A DNA stretch of 64,000 nt from Aegilops tauschii subsp. strangulata (GCF_002575655.3 NC_053035.3:503036601-503100600), one strand, 5' to 3'; counted from the stretch's first letter, positions 48,405-59,892 are shown. Notes: generated by a model not told the origin, from the letters alone. Numbers and translations are program-made.

Positions 48405-48409
48405 CTTTG

Positions 48410-49061
48410 TCTTGCCTATTGCGACAGAAAGCAGTAGCTAACCGCCTGGTAAATGCACCAGCCCATACCGTTCTGCATTTTTTTAATCTTTTTTGGTTAA
48501 TAAAATATTTCTCAAAATAGAATTTAAATTTCAGCAAGACACATTTGGCATACCCTAGAATTTTTAACTAATAATACACTAGAAGCCGGTATTTTTTTGT
48601 TGGATTATACGCCTTAAAAATCTCTATCATGATGTGACATTAATATATATAAACATACACACACATGCAATTATAAATTTATACACTATATAGTTAATAC
48701 AACTTTTATAAAATAATTCAAAGATATTTTTATATCATACAATTTAAATCTGAGACGTGTAATTTTGTATTGATATATATTTAAACTACATCACAAAAAG
48801 AGAATAGGTATGATTTACCAACATTCTTATGTTGTTAAATATGCTAGCTTCGTAATGTAAATGTGTTGTAATTAAATGTACAATATTATATAACTTGTTT
48901 AAATAATTACAAAAGTTTATTATAAAAATATAGGTCTTACTATGCCTCGGGTCCAAAAGGTGTTTAAACCGGCCCTGAACTGGAACAGATTGGGTTGGGA
49001 CTGCTACGGTGTAGCGGCGGCCATCGATGGGAGGAGGGCCTTCACGCAGAACCTCGTTATC
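48410..49061. other. AT-rich spacer, no gene seen
   Basis: Strongly AT-rich, with many TATATAT words and no supported frame. Confidence 0.4.
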
Positions 49062-49270
49062 TAGGGCTCAAAATGACAGATTTCCCTGTGGGGGCGGGTA
49101 TCCGTGGGCATTTACCCGCTAAGAAGCGGTGATGGGGGCCAAAATCCCCCCATGGGTATAACGGGGCGGGTACCCGAGAAGCAAGCAGGGCGGGGATGGG
49201 GGGCAAACTGGCTCCATGGAGCCTCCATGGATACCCGGGACCCCACCTGTCAGTCAAACTGGCTACCCAG

Positions 49271-49278
49271 TATATATA
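49271..49278 (+). promoter_or_regulatory. TATA box of the hAT unit
   Basis: TATATATA lies about 30 bp upstream of a pyrimidine/CCACTCCGCC leader that runs into a GC-rich exon ending at a good donor (G/GTAAGTAG at 49,860). It is a likely transposase promoter. Confidence 0.5.
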
Positions 49279-49419
49279 CAAGAAACCCTAAAATCTAATC
49301 GACTCGTCTGCCACTCCGCCTCCACTCCCATCCCCGCAGCCGCCTCTCCCTCTCGCTCTCACCAATCCCCATCCCTCCCGATCCACTCATCCATCCAACC
49401 CTAGATCGACAACGACCGG

Positions 49420-49775
49420 CGGCGCCCTGCACCAGCCGGCGTCTCATTCGGCCGCCCTCCCATCTGGTGCCGCGGCCCATCCCATCGCCCTCTCCTGCTC
49501 CTCGCCTCCTCATCGTTCACCTCGTCGCCTCCTCGCGAGTCCACGATGGCGAGCCACGACCGCGCCAAAAGCTTACTGCGACGGTGATAGTGGCGACGAC
49601 GACGAACACTGGCGGCGCCCTGCACCGGCCCCCTCCCATCTGGTCCCGCGCCCTGTCGCGCTCTCCTGCTCCTCGCCTCCTCGCGAGTCCACGACGACGA
49701 CGATGGCGAGCGACGGCCGGGCCAAAAGCTAACAGCGACCGGCGATGATAGTAGCGACGACGACGCCAGTGACTC
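49420..49775 (+). repeat. ~180-bp tandem duplication in the hAT leader
   Basis: The two halves share GGCGGCGCCCTGCACC, CCCTCCCATCTGGT-CCGCG, TCTCCTGCTCCTCGCCTCCT, CGCGAGTCCACGA and GCCAAAAGCT. Later, exon-like text at 50,398-50,474 repeats part of this leader again (CTTCCACCTCAAGCA, ATCGACCCGAGA). Confidence 0.75.
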
Positions 49776-50532
49776 CCCTCCTCTTCTTCCACCTCAAGCA
49801 CAAGCAGTGACCAGAGTCCAGAGGCATCCTCATCGACCCGAGAGGCTGAGACCATCAGGGTAAGTAGGTAACCGGCCGCATCTGCACCTTTTCTCGTAAT
49901 TTTTTGTTTCATTTCGTGTTGTTGAATGTGTATGCATCTGTTGAATGTGTATGGATCTTGTAGTTGTTAGTTCTTGTAGTTATTTTCCCATTTAATTGAA
50001 TGTTGCTGTTAAATGTGTATGGATCTGTTACTTGGTCAGTCATGAGTGAATTATGTAAATATCCAGCAGTCCACACACATTGAGTGAATTATGTAAACTT
50101 GTCAGTCATGAGTGAATTATGTCAGATTTTTGACATGTTTGTTTTTCTGCAATTCCGGTGAAGTGTTGTGGCCGAATGCTTCCATCTCACTGTTTGTCAG
50201 AATCATCTAAATATTTGGCCAGTCACAATTGAATATGTGTATGTATCAATTATATGTCAAAATTATCTAAATATCCAGCAGTCTGCATATCCTTTTTATA
50301 TAAATATATTGCAATGTGATCTTGCTGTTGAATGTGTATGCTTCCTGATTATTGTGACTATTGTGATCTCTAAATATTTCGTTGTGTGCCTTTGTAGCTG
50401 ACCGCGACGACGACCAGCAACTCGCATCCTCTTCCTCCACCTCAAGCAAATCTGCATCGACCCGAGACCATCAAGGTGAGCAGCTCACCGGCGACCCGAG
50501 ATCTGTTGAATGTGTCTTGTTGTAGATTTGCA

Positions 50533-50858
50533 ATGGCATCGGGTTCAGGTGAATATGTTCAGCAAGATAAGCCACTTCGTGTGAAGAGAAAGACCACATC
50601 TGTGGTTTGGAATGAGTTCAATAGGGTTCTTGTTGAGGAAAAATGGAAGGCTGACTGTGTATGGTGTCACGGGCTATTTTGTGGAGATCCAAAGTATGGA
50701 ACCTCACATCTGCATGCTCATTTAGCAAGATGTGCTTCTAGGCAGGCCAATGGTAACTTGCCATCCTCAACCATCATCTTATTCTTTAATCTTAAGTAAT
50801 GTTTCCACTTGCCAATGGTAACTTACTAATGTTTCCACTTGTCTAATGTTCAGGTTGA
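50533..50858 (+). CDS. BED zinc-finger-only mini-protein (internally deleted hAT copy)
   Basis: Read as 50533-50752 joined to 50854-50858, 74 residues. Without splicing the frame stops at 50799 (88 residues). It starts MASGSGEYVQQDKPLRVKRK and covers a BED finger: VVWNEFNRVLVEEKWKADC, VWCHGL, then TSHLHAHLARCASRQ, with Cys-x2-Cys and His/Cys ligands kept. It is close to the N-terminal exon of the large transposase below. The splice downstream and the following text (GAGGAACTGTCGACTTACTA, then CTGCATGGAGCAGTGAAGAA) match the last intron and last exon of that transposase. The unit is therefore an N-terminus fused to a C-terminus with the catalytic middle removed. It could bind element ends without cutting. 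Confidence 0.6.
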
Positions 50859-50999
50859 GGAACTGTCGACTTACTACATGCCTGCATGGAGCAGTGAAGA
50901 ATGAAGAATAGAAGTCTTAGATATTTGATGTTGTGGGATGTGTGTGCTTTGTTATGTTTGCCATGCTTGCTTTTGTTAAGTGTTAAGGATAGGAACTTT

Positions 51000-51300
51000 C
51001 AGTCATGTAATCCATTTGCTGAATATTTGTTCAGTCATTATCTAAATATAGAGCAGTTCACATATCCTTTTATATTATGATCCATTTGCTGAATATTATG
51101 ATCCACATATCCATTTGCTGAATATTTGCTGAATATTATAATCCATTTGCTGAATATTATGATCCACATATCCATTTGCTGAATATTATGATCCACATAT
51201 CCACATATCCATTTGCTGAATATCCTTTTATATTATGATCCACATATCCATTTGCTGAATATTTGCTGAATATTATGACTATTGTGATCCTTTTATATTT
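51000..51300 (+). repeat. minisatellite of ATTTGCTGAATATT/ATGATCCACATATCC units
   Basis: Units combining CCATTTGCTGAATATT and ATGATCCACATATCC recur about eight times with variable order. They lie in the presumed intron between the BED mini-unit and the transposase ATG. Confidence 0.8.
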
Positions 51301-51417
51301 ATTCCAGCAGTCCACATATCCTTTTTATTCTTGATTATTGTGTTGCTTATCTATGTCAAACTTCTCTAAATATTTTGCTGTGTGCCTTTGTTTTAGGACT
51401 GCTTGTTTGGATCAACA

Positions 51418-53915
51418 ATGGCATCAAGTCCAACACAATCAGATGCAAATGCATCGGCTGCGAATGGAGATACACCAGCCTCTAGTGCAGCTCCCACTCC
51501 AACGCCAAGCTCTAGTGCCAATACAACGCCAGCTGAATCTGTTGACTTGGAGGTGCCATCTCGAACAACAAGAGCAACTAAACCGCAGGATGCACACAAG
51601 TTGGCGGGTGTGAAGAGAAAGCTCAAGTCTAAGGTGTGGGATGAATTTGAGAGGGTTCTTGTGGGCGGAAAATGGAAGGCTGAATGTGAGTGGTGCCATA
51701 GTAAGCTTGGAGGAGAAACAAAGGATGGGACATCACATCTTCACGCGCATTTGGCAACATGTGCTGCTAGGCAGACCACAACAGCTTGGAAGCAAGCAAA
51801 GTTGAAACTGACCAAGGCGGAAGATGGGAAAGTGAATGTGGAGAATTACATATTTGATCAAGAACTATGTAGGAAAGAACTTGCTTTGATGATATGTTGT
51901 CATGAGTACCCACTTGCTATGATAGATCATGTAGGTTTTAGAAAGTTCTGTGCTATGTTGCAGCCTATGTTCAAGGTTGTGTGTAGGAATACCATCCAGA
52001 AAGATATTCTAGAAATGCATGAAGGACAAAGAGATAAGTTGATCAAGTACTTTGCAAACTTCAAGAATAGAGTTGCTGTGACTTCGGATATGTGGACTGC
52101 TGGACATCAAAAGAGAGGATACATGGCTGTAACAGGTCACTACATTGATGGTTCTTGGAATCAAAAGTCATTCCTTCTAAGGTACAATACCATTACTCCT
52201 ATCTTACTGCTTGTCTGAATACATTTGCTCTTATTCATGCTTTCTAACCCAATAATTTATGATTTTGCAGGTTCGTATATGTACCAGCACCACATACATC
52301 TGAAGTGATTTGTGATGTTCTACATGAAGTTCTGGTAGAGTATCATCTTGAGAGAAAGATGTCAATCATTACTCTTGATAACTGCACAACCAACGACAAG
52401 GCAGTGGAAGATCTCCTAGATAAGTTAGACTCCTCCTCTCTCATGCTAGGTGGTAAACTGTTGCATATGCGGTGTTGTGCTCATATATTAAATCTGATTG
52501 TGAAAGATGGGCTTGCTGTTTTGGGGGATGGTATTGAGAGGGTGCGGGATAGTGTGGGGTTTTGGTCAGCAACTCCAAAAAGACATGAGAAGTTTGAAAA
52601 AACTTGTCGCTTGATGAACATTGAGTACTCTAGGAGGTTGAACCTTGATTGCAAAACTAGGTGGAACTCCACACACATAATGCTTAGTATTGCTGTGTTG
52701 TATAGGGATGTTTTTGATCGTCTTAGTCTGCGTGAAAGGCTTTTTAATTGCTGTCCAACAACTGCTGATTGGGATTTCGCCAAAGAGATGATTGCTAGGC
52801 TCAAATTATTCTATGATGTCACTTGCTTATGGTCAGGAACTAGTTATGTTACAGCAAATATGTTCTTCCCTAAGGTTTGTGGTATTAAGTTGGCAATTCA
52901 CAAATGGACTACACTTGATTATGAGCTGTTGCAAGATATGTCTGATGAGATGAAAAAGAAGTATGAAGTGATGCACCAAATGTCCGAGGAGATGAAAAAG
53001 AAGTTTCAGAAGTACTGGACAGATATCCATGGTCTGATCGCTATTGCCACTGTTCTTGACCCAAGATACAAACTCCATATGGTGCAGGCTTTGTACGGTC
53101 CTCTCTATGGACCTGAGGCTGCAAGTCAGGAGGTTGCACGCGTGAAGCAGTTGCTACGAGAATTGTTGGTTCAATACCAAGATGCCTCTTCTGCGGGAAC
53201 ATCAAATGTTGCTAGTGCTTCACAGCCCACTGATTCAGCTTCACAGGAAGAAGTTTTTGACATATTTGAACAATACATGTCTTCACAACCTACTGCTTCA
53301 TCTATGTTGGTTCATACAGACCTAGATATGTATTTAGAAGAGCCAACTTTGCCAAGAACACCTGATTTTGATATCATCAATTGGTGGAAGTTTGGAGGGA
53401 TAAAATATCCAACTCTACAACTCATTGCTCATGATATCTTGCCTATTCCGGTCACAACGGTAGCATCGGAATCTGCATTCTCTACAAGTGGTAGAATTCT
53501 TAGCCCTCATCGCAGTAGGCTTGCACCAAAGATGGTTGAGGCTATAATGTGTATGCAGGCTTGGTCTAATGCTGACATGCTAGGTAAGACAATTCAAGTG
53601 TGCTCTTTTGCTCCTATTTTACTGCTGTTGTGTTGTTCTTACACTACTTTTTTTTGCTTAGACAATTTACTAGAATATATACCTGAATCAGTTACACTAC
53701 TGCCATCTAATTTTACATTGTTTGCAAATTTAGGTGAGAACAATTCATCTCTGTCTACTGAGTTTCAAACTTGTCTTGACGATGAGGATGAACCAATGGT
53801 AACTTGACATTCCCAACTCTCATCCTATGTCTTGATTTCATTTGCAACTTTCTAAATTATCTTGAACTATTTCCATGATCAGGATGAAGAACTCTCCACT
53901 TGCAATAACTATTAG
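51418..53915 (+). CDS. hAT transposase (RICESLEEPER-type, BED finger plus hATC dimerisation domain), intact
   Basis: Exons 51418-52181, 52271-53583, 53734-53798 and 53883-53915 give 724 residues with no stop or frameshift. A Ser/Thr/Ala-rich N-terminus precedes the BED finger (C90 and C93 in AECEWC, then SHLHAHLATC). The catalytic Asp-Asp-Glu positions are all present: D224 in VAVTSDMWTAG, D291 in IITLDNCTTND and E655 in TVASESAFSTSGR. The conserved MRCCAHILNLIV motif is also present. The hATC region reads INWWKFGGIKYPTLQLIAHD and continues to KMVEAIMCMQAW. An acceptor at 51,394-51,395 (TTTTAG) before the ATG indicates a 5' leader intron. Skipping the 53584 splice still leaves an open frame to 53807. 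It could be an active transposase or a domesticated one; being inside a TIR element favours the former. Confidence 0.85.
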
Positions 53916-54360
53916 CCTTGCTGCTTGCCTCCATGGAGTCAAGAATGAAGAAAATGGAGGACCAATAAGCTACTGTGATGGTCTCTTCAAGTCTTCATTT
54001 TATCTATTTTGCCATCCATGCTTGTCAGCTTGTGTTAAGAATTAGAACTTCCGGTTTGTAATCGTACTAAATATTGTTGTTTGTGCCATTCGTACTTCCA
54101 GTATGTGGTCAGACTTGAGTCGAGATGATTGAATCTGTCAAACTTATTGTGGTCAGACCTGGGATGATTGAATCTATGTCGAAAATATTGTGTTTGTGCT
54201 GATAATTTACTATTGTTTTGCTTCTCTAATGGAGGATTGCTGTCAAAATTATTGTTCTTTGTGCTGCCAATATACTGTTGTTGTGCTGCTATAATGTATG
54301 ATTAAATCTGTCAAAAGTTTACTGCAGTTTTACTCCTCTTTTACTGCCATTTTGTGCTGC

Positions 54361-54435
54361 TAATATACTGCTGTTGTGCACTTGTGCTCCTCTTTTACTG
54401 ATGCCAATATACTGCTGTTGTGCACTTGTGTTTTG
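54361..54435 (+). repeat. short direct repeat near hAT 3' end
   Basis: ATATACTGCTGTTGTGCACT followed by TGTG occurs twice about 45 bp apart, in a TACTG/GCTGTTGTG-rich 3' region that runs from about 54,190. Confidence 0.7.
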
Positions 54436-54465
54436 CTGTTGCTGGTATCCATGGGGCAGTCCCGC

Positions 54466-54468
<3 letters not shown>

Positions 54469-54503
<35 letters not shown>
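54469..54503 (+). repeat. poly-C tract (35 bp) in hAT 3' subterminal region
   Basis: Thirty-five consecutive C, the longest homopolymer in the window. It lies about 105 bp inside the inferred right end of the hAT element. Confidence 0.88.
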
Positions 54504-54504
<1 letters not shown>

Positions 54505-54608
54505 CGAAGGTGGGCGGGGCTAGCGAGGACGGGTAGTAGCGGGGATCGGGGCGGGGACGGTGGCGTGCCCCCCGGTGATCCCCGTCCCCGTTGCCATCTT
54601 GATCCAGG

Positions 54609-56892
54609 GCTTCTTCTGAAATGAAAACATGTATACGCAGTTCACTGCAAGCCCTTGGACGAAAGCCATTAGAAAGTCATTTTCGTGAATTCCTTGTGCA
54701 TGGGCTGCTCTGCCTTCCTGGTGGAGGTGGGCTCGTCCACCACCAATTGCTTCAAAGAATCTATCCCAAACTTCATCTCCACTGTGTGCGCCAGCGACTA
54801 TAGCTGCATCTTGATCACCTTTTTGTCCAAAATCTTCTTGATCACCAGAACTGAGACATCATACAATAACAACAAATGTTGTCAACAATTATACAAAAAA
54901 AAAACTTACCAAGTGGAGAACAATAACTTATGTATAAAATTATAAACATAGTGTCATCACTACAAACATTTGTTGAATTGTCCATGACCATGCCGTCTCC
55001 ACATGAACAGGTGTACATTGAAAGTCATCTATTCTATATATTTTATCATCTTTGTTTCACTATTTTTTTTATATTTGAAATATATTTAAAATTTTAAAAA
55101 CATTTAGGAAATTAGATAATGTAATATGCCAAAACTTTCAAAAAATTGAACAAATTTTAATGCATATATTCTAAAATTTTAAATTAATTTGATGTTTTAA
55201 AAAAGTTAATTTGAAAATGGTAACGTAGTGTACAAAATTATTTAACATAGTGTAAATGATGTTGTTAGCATTAAAAATATGTTTGTAAGGAAAAAAAGTT
55301 CACGTGTTTCAAAAAATTGCGCGTGACATTATAATTTTTTTAATCATGTACTTACGAAATATTAAATTTGAATAAAAACAATTTTCGTGATGTATACTGC
55401 AAAATGTACAACATGTATGAAAAACTTAGACATCAAAAGGTATATTGAAAAGAAGGGTCAGTCATGTATTTAAAAATGTTAAACTATATAAAAAATGGTA
55501 CTGATGTATATGGAAAATGTAAATCTTACGTGAAAAGATTAGACATAAAAAATATACTAAATAAATGTTAATTATGTATTTGAAAATTGTTAAAGATATG
55601 AATTATACAAAATGTATGTGAAAAAAGTAGACATCAAAAGAATATTCATATAAAATGTTAATTATATGATTGAAAAATGGTAAATATGTATGAAATTTTT
55701 TCTCTGATGTATATGAATATTGTACATTTTGTGTGAAAAAATAGAAATGTGTTGAATAAAAAAAGTAAGAAAACCATATAAACCGGGAACAATAAAACCT
55801 AAGAAAATCAGGAAATAAACAAAGAACACGAAATAAAAAAGAAAACAAATGGTGCAGAATAGGGAAAACAGAAAACCCGATGCTGCAGTAAAGGGCCTTC
55901 CCTGTAGAGCGCTCACCAAGGTGAGATGGAACTCCGCCTCGCAGTGGGCGAAACATCATCATGGCAGGGAAGCCAGGTGAGACGCGCCATTGCAAGATAT
56001 AATTCAGTGATCAACCAGTTAATTGGGCGAATTATACAAGATATAATTGGACAACAGTGTAATGAAACTGTCGGAAGAACAGTTTACTGAAACTGCTGTA
56101 TTCTGCAACTGCTGTGCTGCTAATCATCAGACAGTTAGGACTTGGTAGTTGTCTAGACTGTTATATTTATTAGATATAAATACAAGTAGTTGAATGGAAA
56201 TAGCTGGTATTTACATTAGTTGTAATAACAGAAGATGCTAGAAGGTGGTCTGAAGCTAATTAATTGGTTGTTGGGGAGAAAATCACAACATAAGCCAGAA
56301 GTTCTCTTATCTTTCTCTACTTTGGCTCTTGGAAACCCAAATCAGTCGAGTTTCTGTTTGGTTAGCATACTGAGCTGCATTGAATAGCCTGATGTGATCC
56401 AAAATTCAGGTGGCATCCTACAGTAATTCAGTGATGCGGTGGTTCTTGCAGTTCATTCTCCGGTTCAGTCCGTCATCAGAAAATGTTTTTGTGTTCTGAT
56501 GACTGAGATGGAGTTCGCAACGTGCACCGGGGCACCAAATCTCGCTGCAATTAGCGGCACGCGTACGGTGTTTCTGATTTTAGTAACACGTGAACAAAAT
56601 TCAGGTTTTGATCCGGCAGTACTGCAAGAATACTACTTCTACTCGCCTGAACATACAGATTGAATGAATGATGCTAACAACATTCTTTGTTCTGAAACAT
56701 CCATCCAACCGTACATGGATGGAGAAGTAGCATAACAATTAAAACAAGAAGGAAAAAGAAAGTTGTTGATACTAGCATATTTGGTGTAAACGTTCAAGCA
56801 ACCATGGATATATAGAGAAGTAGCATAACCATTAGTAGTAAACTTGGATGACATATATGATAATAATAATAATAATACTGTAGGCGTTACTT
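54609..56892. other. AT-rich spacer with degenerate repeats, no gene seen
   Basis: From 55,050 to 55,760 there are diverged AT-rich units with AAATGTA and GTATATGAAAA words, as at 42.5 kb. A (TAA)n run lies at about 56,861-56,876. The rest has no supported frame. The end is the 3' flank of the MATH-BTB gene. Confidence 0.45.
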
Positions 56893-57976
56893 TCACATTT
56901 TCATGACAACCTCCTTTGCCACGCTCCATTCAGCCGGGAGGATTCTAGCTATGAGCTCCTTGAGAACAGACGGGCAGCTGGATGTGAGATGCTCATAACC
57001 GTCGCTTGCCATCATAGCTTTGAAATTGGAAGGAGAGTCAAGGAACTGTAGACAAGCCTCTTTGAGACGAGGGAAGCCATGCTGCTCAGCCAGAGCCAAA
57101 CTGGTGGCCACCATGTTGGAATCGATGTGAGCGCACAACTTCTCCTCGCATATCTGCTTCAGCCTCACAACATTGTACCTGTCAGCCGCCACTAGAAGAT
57201 GGCCAGCCATCACCACATCAAGCTTCAGAGTCAGAGGGACCGAATCGGTGTACATGAAATGGAGCAAGGAGTTGAACACGTGAGCTTCCATGTCACAGAT
57301 TTTGATAGGACCGGCAGCAGAGCTACTCTCCTTCATGGCGCCGAGGAGCTCCGCTTTGAAGACGGATGACCGAGCAGCGAGGACGCACCGATGAGCGGAG
57401 AAACTCTGTCCGCCAACTTGGAAAATCAGGTCTGCTGCGTCCTTGTTCTTGAGGAGGTCGCCGAGATGCCGGTCGAGGTCGCTTGGAGGAACCCTTGCTT
57501 CTTCGCCGCGGATCTCCTTCATGACGGTGACATCGCACCTGATGCTGAGACAATTGTCTCTCAGATGCGACGATACCTCCAGATCGTCCCTCTTGATGTA
57601 GGCAGGCCAACCCCAGCTTGAACCTTTCCTTGAGAAGGTATGGTTGGTGGTACGTCTGTATGAAGGCACCGGTTCTCCATTCTCGTCAAGTACACTGAAT
57701 GTGAATTTTGCCTTCACATCTTGGGCATCGGCAGACTCAAGCCGGAGACAAAGAGATATAAAATCGTCATAGTCCTCACGGTGACCGTTTGGGCAAATAT
57801 ATCACGACCCAGCTGTGGCCGCCAACACCGAAAGGGGTAGAAGTGACACCTTGGCCGTTCTTGAGAAGCGCCTTAGCTCTTGAATATCCATCTACCTTGA
57901 GCACATATGACCGCGCATATGACCTTTCCTCGGATGCAGACACCATGGAAGCGGAGATCTTGCATTGCTCTGCCAT
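56893..57976 (-). pseudogene. MATH-BTB protein gene broken by a single extra base
   Basis: On the - strand it starts MAEQCKISASMVSASEERSY and continues with the MATH domain (YVLKVDGYSRAKALLKNGQG, FGVGGHSWVVIYLP). There the frame is lost at 57788-57790, where one extra T on the + strand shifts it to a TGA. Dropping that base restores a continuous frame of about 360 codons through the rest of the MATH domain (GSSWGWPAYIKRDDLE) and the BTB/POZ domain (DLLKNKDAADLIFQVGGQSF, AHRCVLAARSSVFKAELLGA, LLHFMYTD) to TAA-type end VAKEVVMKM. Grass MATH-BTB proteins are CUL3 ubiquitin ligase adaptors. A sequencing error could explain the single base. If real, the product is a truncated MATH piece. Confidence 0.82.
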
Positions 57977-58045
57977 TCTGGAGGTCGGCTTGGTGGCGTA
58001 GGATGGAAGACTAGTGAGAGGAAATATTTTGCTGCACTGCATCTA

Positions 58046-58060
58046 GCTATATATATATAG
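58046..58060 (-). promoter_or_regulatory. TATA box of the MATH-BTB gene
   Basis: CTATATATATATAGC on the - strand lies 70-85 bp upstream of the ATG at 57976. This spacing fits a plant promoter and argues against the in-frame ATG at 58042, which would leave almost no leader. Confidence 0.6.
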
Positions 58061-58356
58061 AGAGAGAGACATGGAGAGAGGGAAGTCAAACGGAAACGGC
58101 GGCCTGTTCACACCTCCATCTAGATATGTTTGCGTCCGGTCCACATAAATTTGCTGCATGCCATTTACTAGTCACATCATAACGAGGAGACGCCATTGCA
58201 CTGCCAACGGAGAAGGTAGCCGTCGGGGCAAACAAAACCTTTTCATCTGCCGATGCAATTATTATGCAATGCATGCAACGATGGCGGACTTTCCCGTCCG
58301 TCAATGTGACCCAAACATTTAATCCTTTGCACAAACAAGACTTTGCATCTGCCTCC

Positions 58357-58643
58357 TGTTAAACATGTGTCAACATGTCACGTTACATCTAGCATCATGT
58401 GGCGCAGCCATCACCTTGTGTAACAAGTCTTGGGTAGTTAGAGATATATAGATTCTATTCTCTTATTATTATGTGTTTATCTTTCTATATCTTCTCCCCA
58501 TCCCACATGTATCTTCTCTGGTTGTTCGTTGCTAACAACCTATCGATGTAACGCCACCAGACGTCTCTCGTTCAGATCAATACAATATATATGCGGGCTC
58601 TCCCTGTATGGAGAGTTGAGACGCTTCCATGCAATATTTCACA
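58357..58643 (+). mobile_element. copia 5' LTR
   Basis: Starts TGTTAAACATGTGTCAACAT and ends ATTTCACA, with TATATATGCGGGC upstream of the end. It is followed by TGGTATACAGACAGAGCTG, a slightly altered version of the initiator-Met tRNA primer site TGGTATCAGAGC. The start is chosen from the TG end and is approximate. Confidence 0.6.
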
Positions 58644-58690
58644 TGGTATACAGACAGAGCTGTCATCTTCCCCTACTGCCTACTTCGATC

Positions 58691-59382
58691 ACATGCGTGG
58701 CCTTGCTAAGGATAACTTGGTAAAGCGCAACTGGACATGATCTACTAGATGTAGTTTTTGTGATCGGGATGAAACTGTCAAACACCTTTTTTTTTTATTG
58801 CCCGTTGGCCAAAGTTTTGTGGCAGACGGTGCACATTACCTTTAACATTACTCCTCCGAATTCTGTCAGTACGTTATTTGGAACGTGGCTTGTTGGGATT
58901 GAGTCCAAACAGCTAGACACATTCGCGTAGGAGTATGTGCTTTGTTGTGGGCAATTTGGAACTGCAGAAATGATTTGGCTTTTAACAGAACAACAAATAT
59001 TCATATTTTGCAGGTTTTATTCCGAGCCACTGCGCTGATCCATATGTGGTCGTTACTCACTCCGACGGAGGCCAGGGAGCGTTTGGTTACTGGATCCATC
59101 CGGTGGGAGATGGTAGCACGGGATATCTTCAACCGGTTTGGATGGCGGTCATGTAATAGGATAGGCGATTAGTTTTCCTATCTTTGTTATGCCAGCCGGT
59201 TATGGCCTCTTGGCTTTTGTGTTTCTGGCGTTGTGGCTCTTTGTGAGCTTGCCGTTACTTTGTTTCAGACTGTAAGACCTTGTTGAACCTATTTGCTTAT
59301 TTATTAAGATAGCCGTATGCATCGTTCTGATGCAGAGGCCGGGGAGTCCCCCCTTTTCGAAAAAAACATGCGTGGCCTTGCT
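58691..59382 (+). mobile_element. 5'-truncated LINE insertion with 17-bp target-site duplication
   Basis: ACATGCGTGGCCTTGCT occurs at 58691-58707 and again at 59366-59382. Between them (58708-59365) is the 3' end of a LINE. It shows zf-RVT-type Cys/His text (CSFCDRDETVKHL; CPLAKVLWQTVHI with breaks), a frame ending RLVTGSIRWEMVARDIFNRF, and a 3' tail TTCGAAAAAA. The insertion split a copia gag gene, and removing it plus one copy of the repeat rejoins the gag frame. Confidence 0.85.
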
Positions 59383-59892
59383 GATGTGATAGCAGTGGCA
59401 AGAAAGCCAATAGATGAACATGAGCTTGTGTCCCACATCATATCTGGGCTTGATATGGACTACCAGCCCATTATGAGCGCTCTGGATGTATGCGTTGATC
59501 CGATCACGGTCGACGAGTTGTTCGGCATGGTGGCCACATTCGACCAACGAGTCGAGATGTTCCAGGGCACAGGTGCCAGTGCCTTCAAGTCGTTGGCCAA
59601 CGCTACTTCCCGCGGCCGTGGTGGCTCATCCATGGGTTTCCACGGGCAACCCGCCAGCGGTGGCGACGGCGGCTCTCGTCGTAGTGGAAACTGCGGCGAC
59701 GGCGGCCACTACTCCAACTCCAGCGGCAGCGACCACTACTCCAACTCAGGTGGCGGCAAAGGACATAACTACAACAACAACAAAGGTGGTTGCCCCTTCT
59801 ACACCAACACTAGGGGGAGACTAGAATAACTACAAAAACAACTTCCGAGGGTATGATGAATACGAGGGAAAATGTCAGATTTGTAAGAAAAC
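59367..59892 (+). pseudogene. Ty1-copia gag (UBN2) and zinc knuckle, broken
   Basis: The frame reads RGLADVIAVARKPIDEHELV, SHIISGLDMDYQPIMSALDV, DPITVDELFGMVATFDQRVE, then a Gly/Ser/Asn-rich linker. A frame change near 59,825 leads to YDEYEGKCQICKKTNH, the start of the CCHC knuckle. The gag start before RGLAD is cut to a short AYFDHM piece next to the primer site, so much of N-terminal gag is deleted. The zinc knuckle is cut off by AT-rich sequence near 59,895. It is a dead element. Confidence 0.8.

Larger units (their letters stand above)
49062..54608 (+). mobile_element. hAT transposon with intact transposase
   Basis: The left end TAGGGCTCAAAATGACA and the inverse of the right end (CCTGGATCAAGATGGCA) are similar, a hAT-like TIR with the AAAATG/AAGATG core. 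Both subterminal regions are G-rich (GGGGGCGGGTATCC; GGGGACGGGGATCACC). Inside are a promoter, a duplicated leader, a miniature BED-finger unit and a full transposase. An 8-bp target duplication was not recognisable, so exact ends are approximate. Confidence 0.7.

Noticed and set aside
49517..49912. Antisense 131-residue frame in hAT leader
   Set aside because: Shadow of the tandem GC-rich leader; the repeat keeps both strands open.
53584..53807. Read-through extension of the hAT transposase
   Set aside because: A good donor at 53584 and acceptor at 53731-53733 restore a family-like C-terminus; the extension is AT-rich intron text, though possible as a variant.
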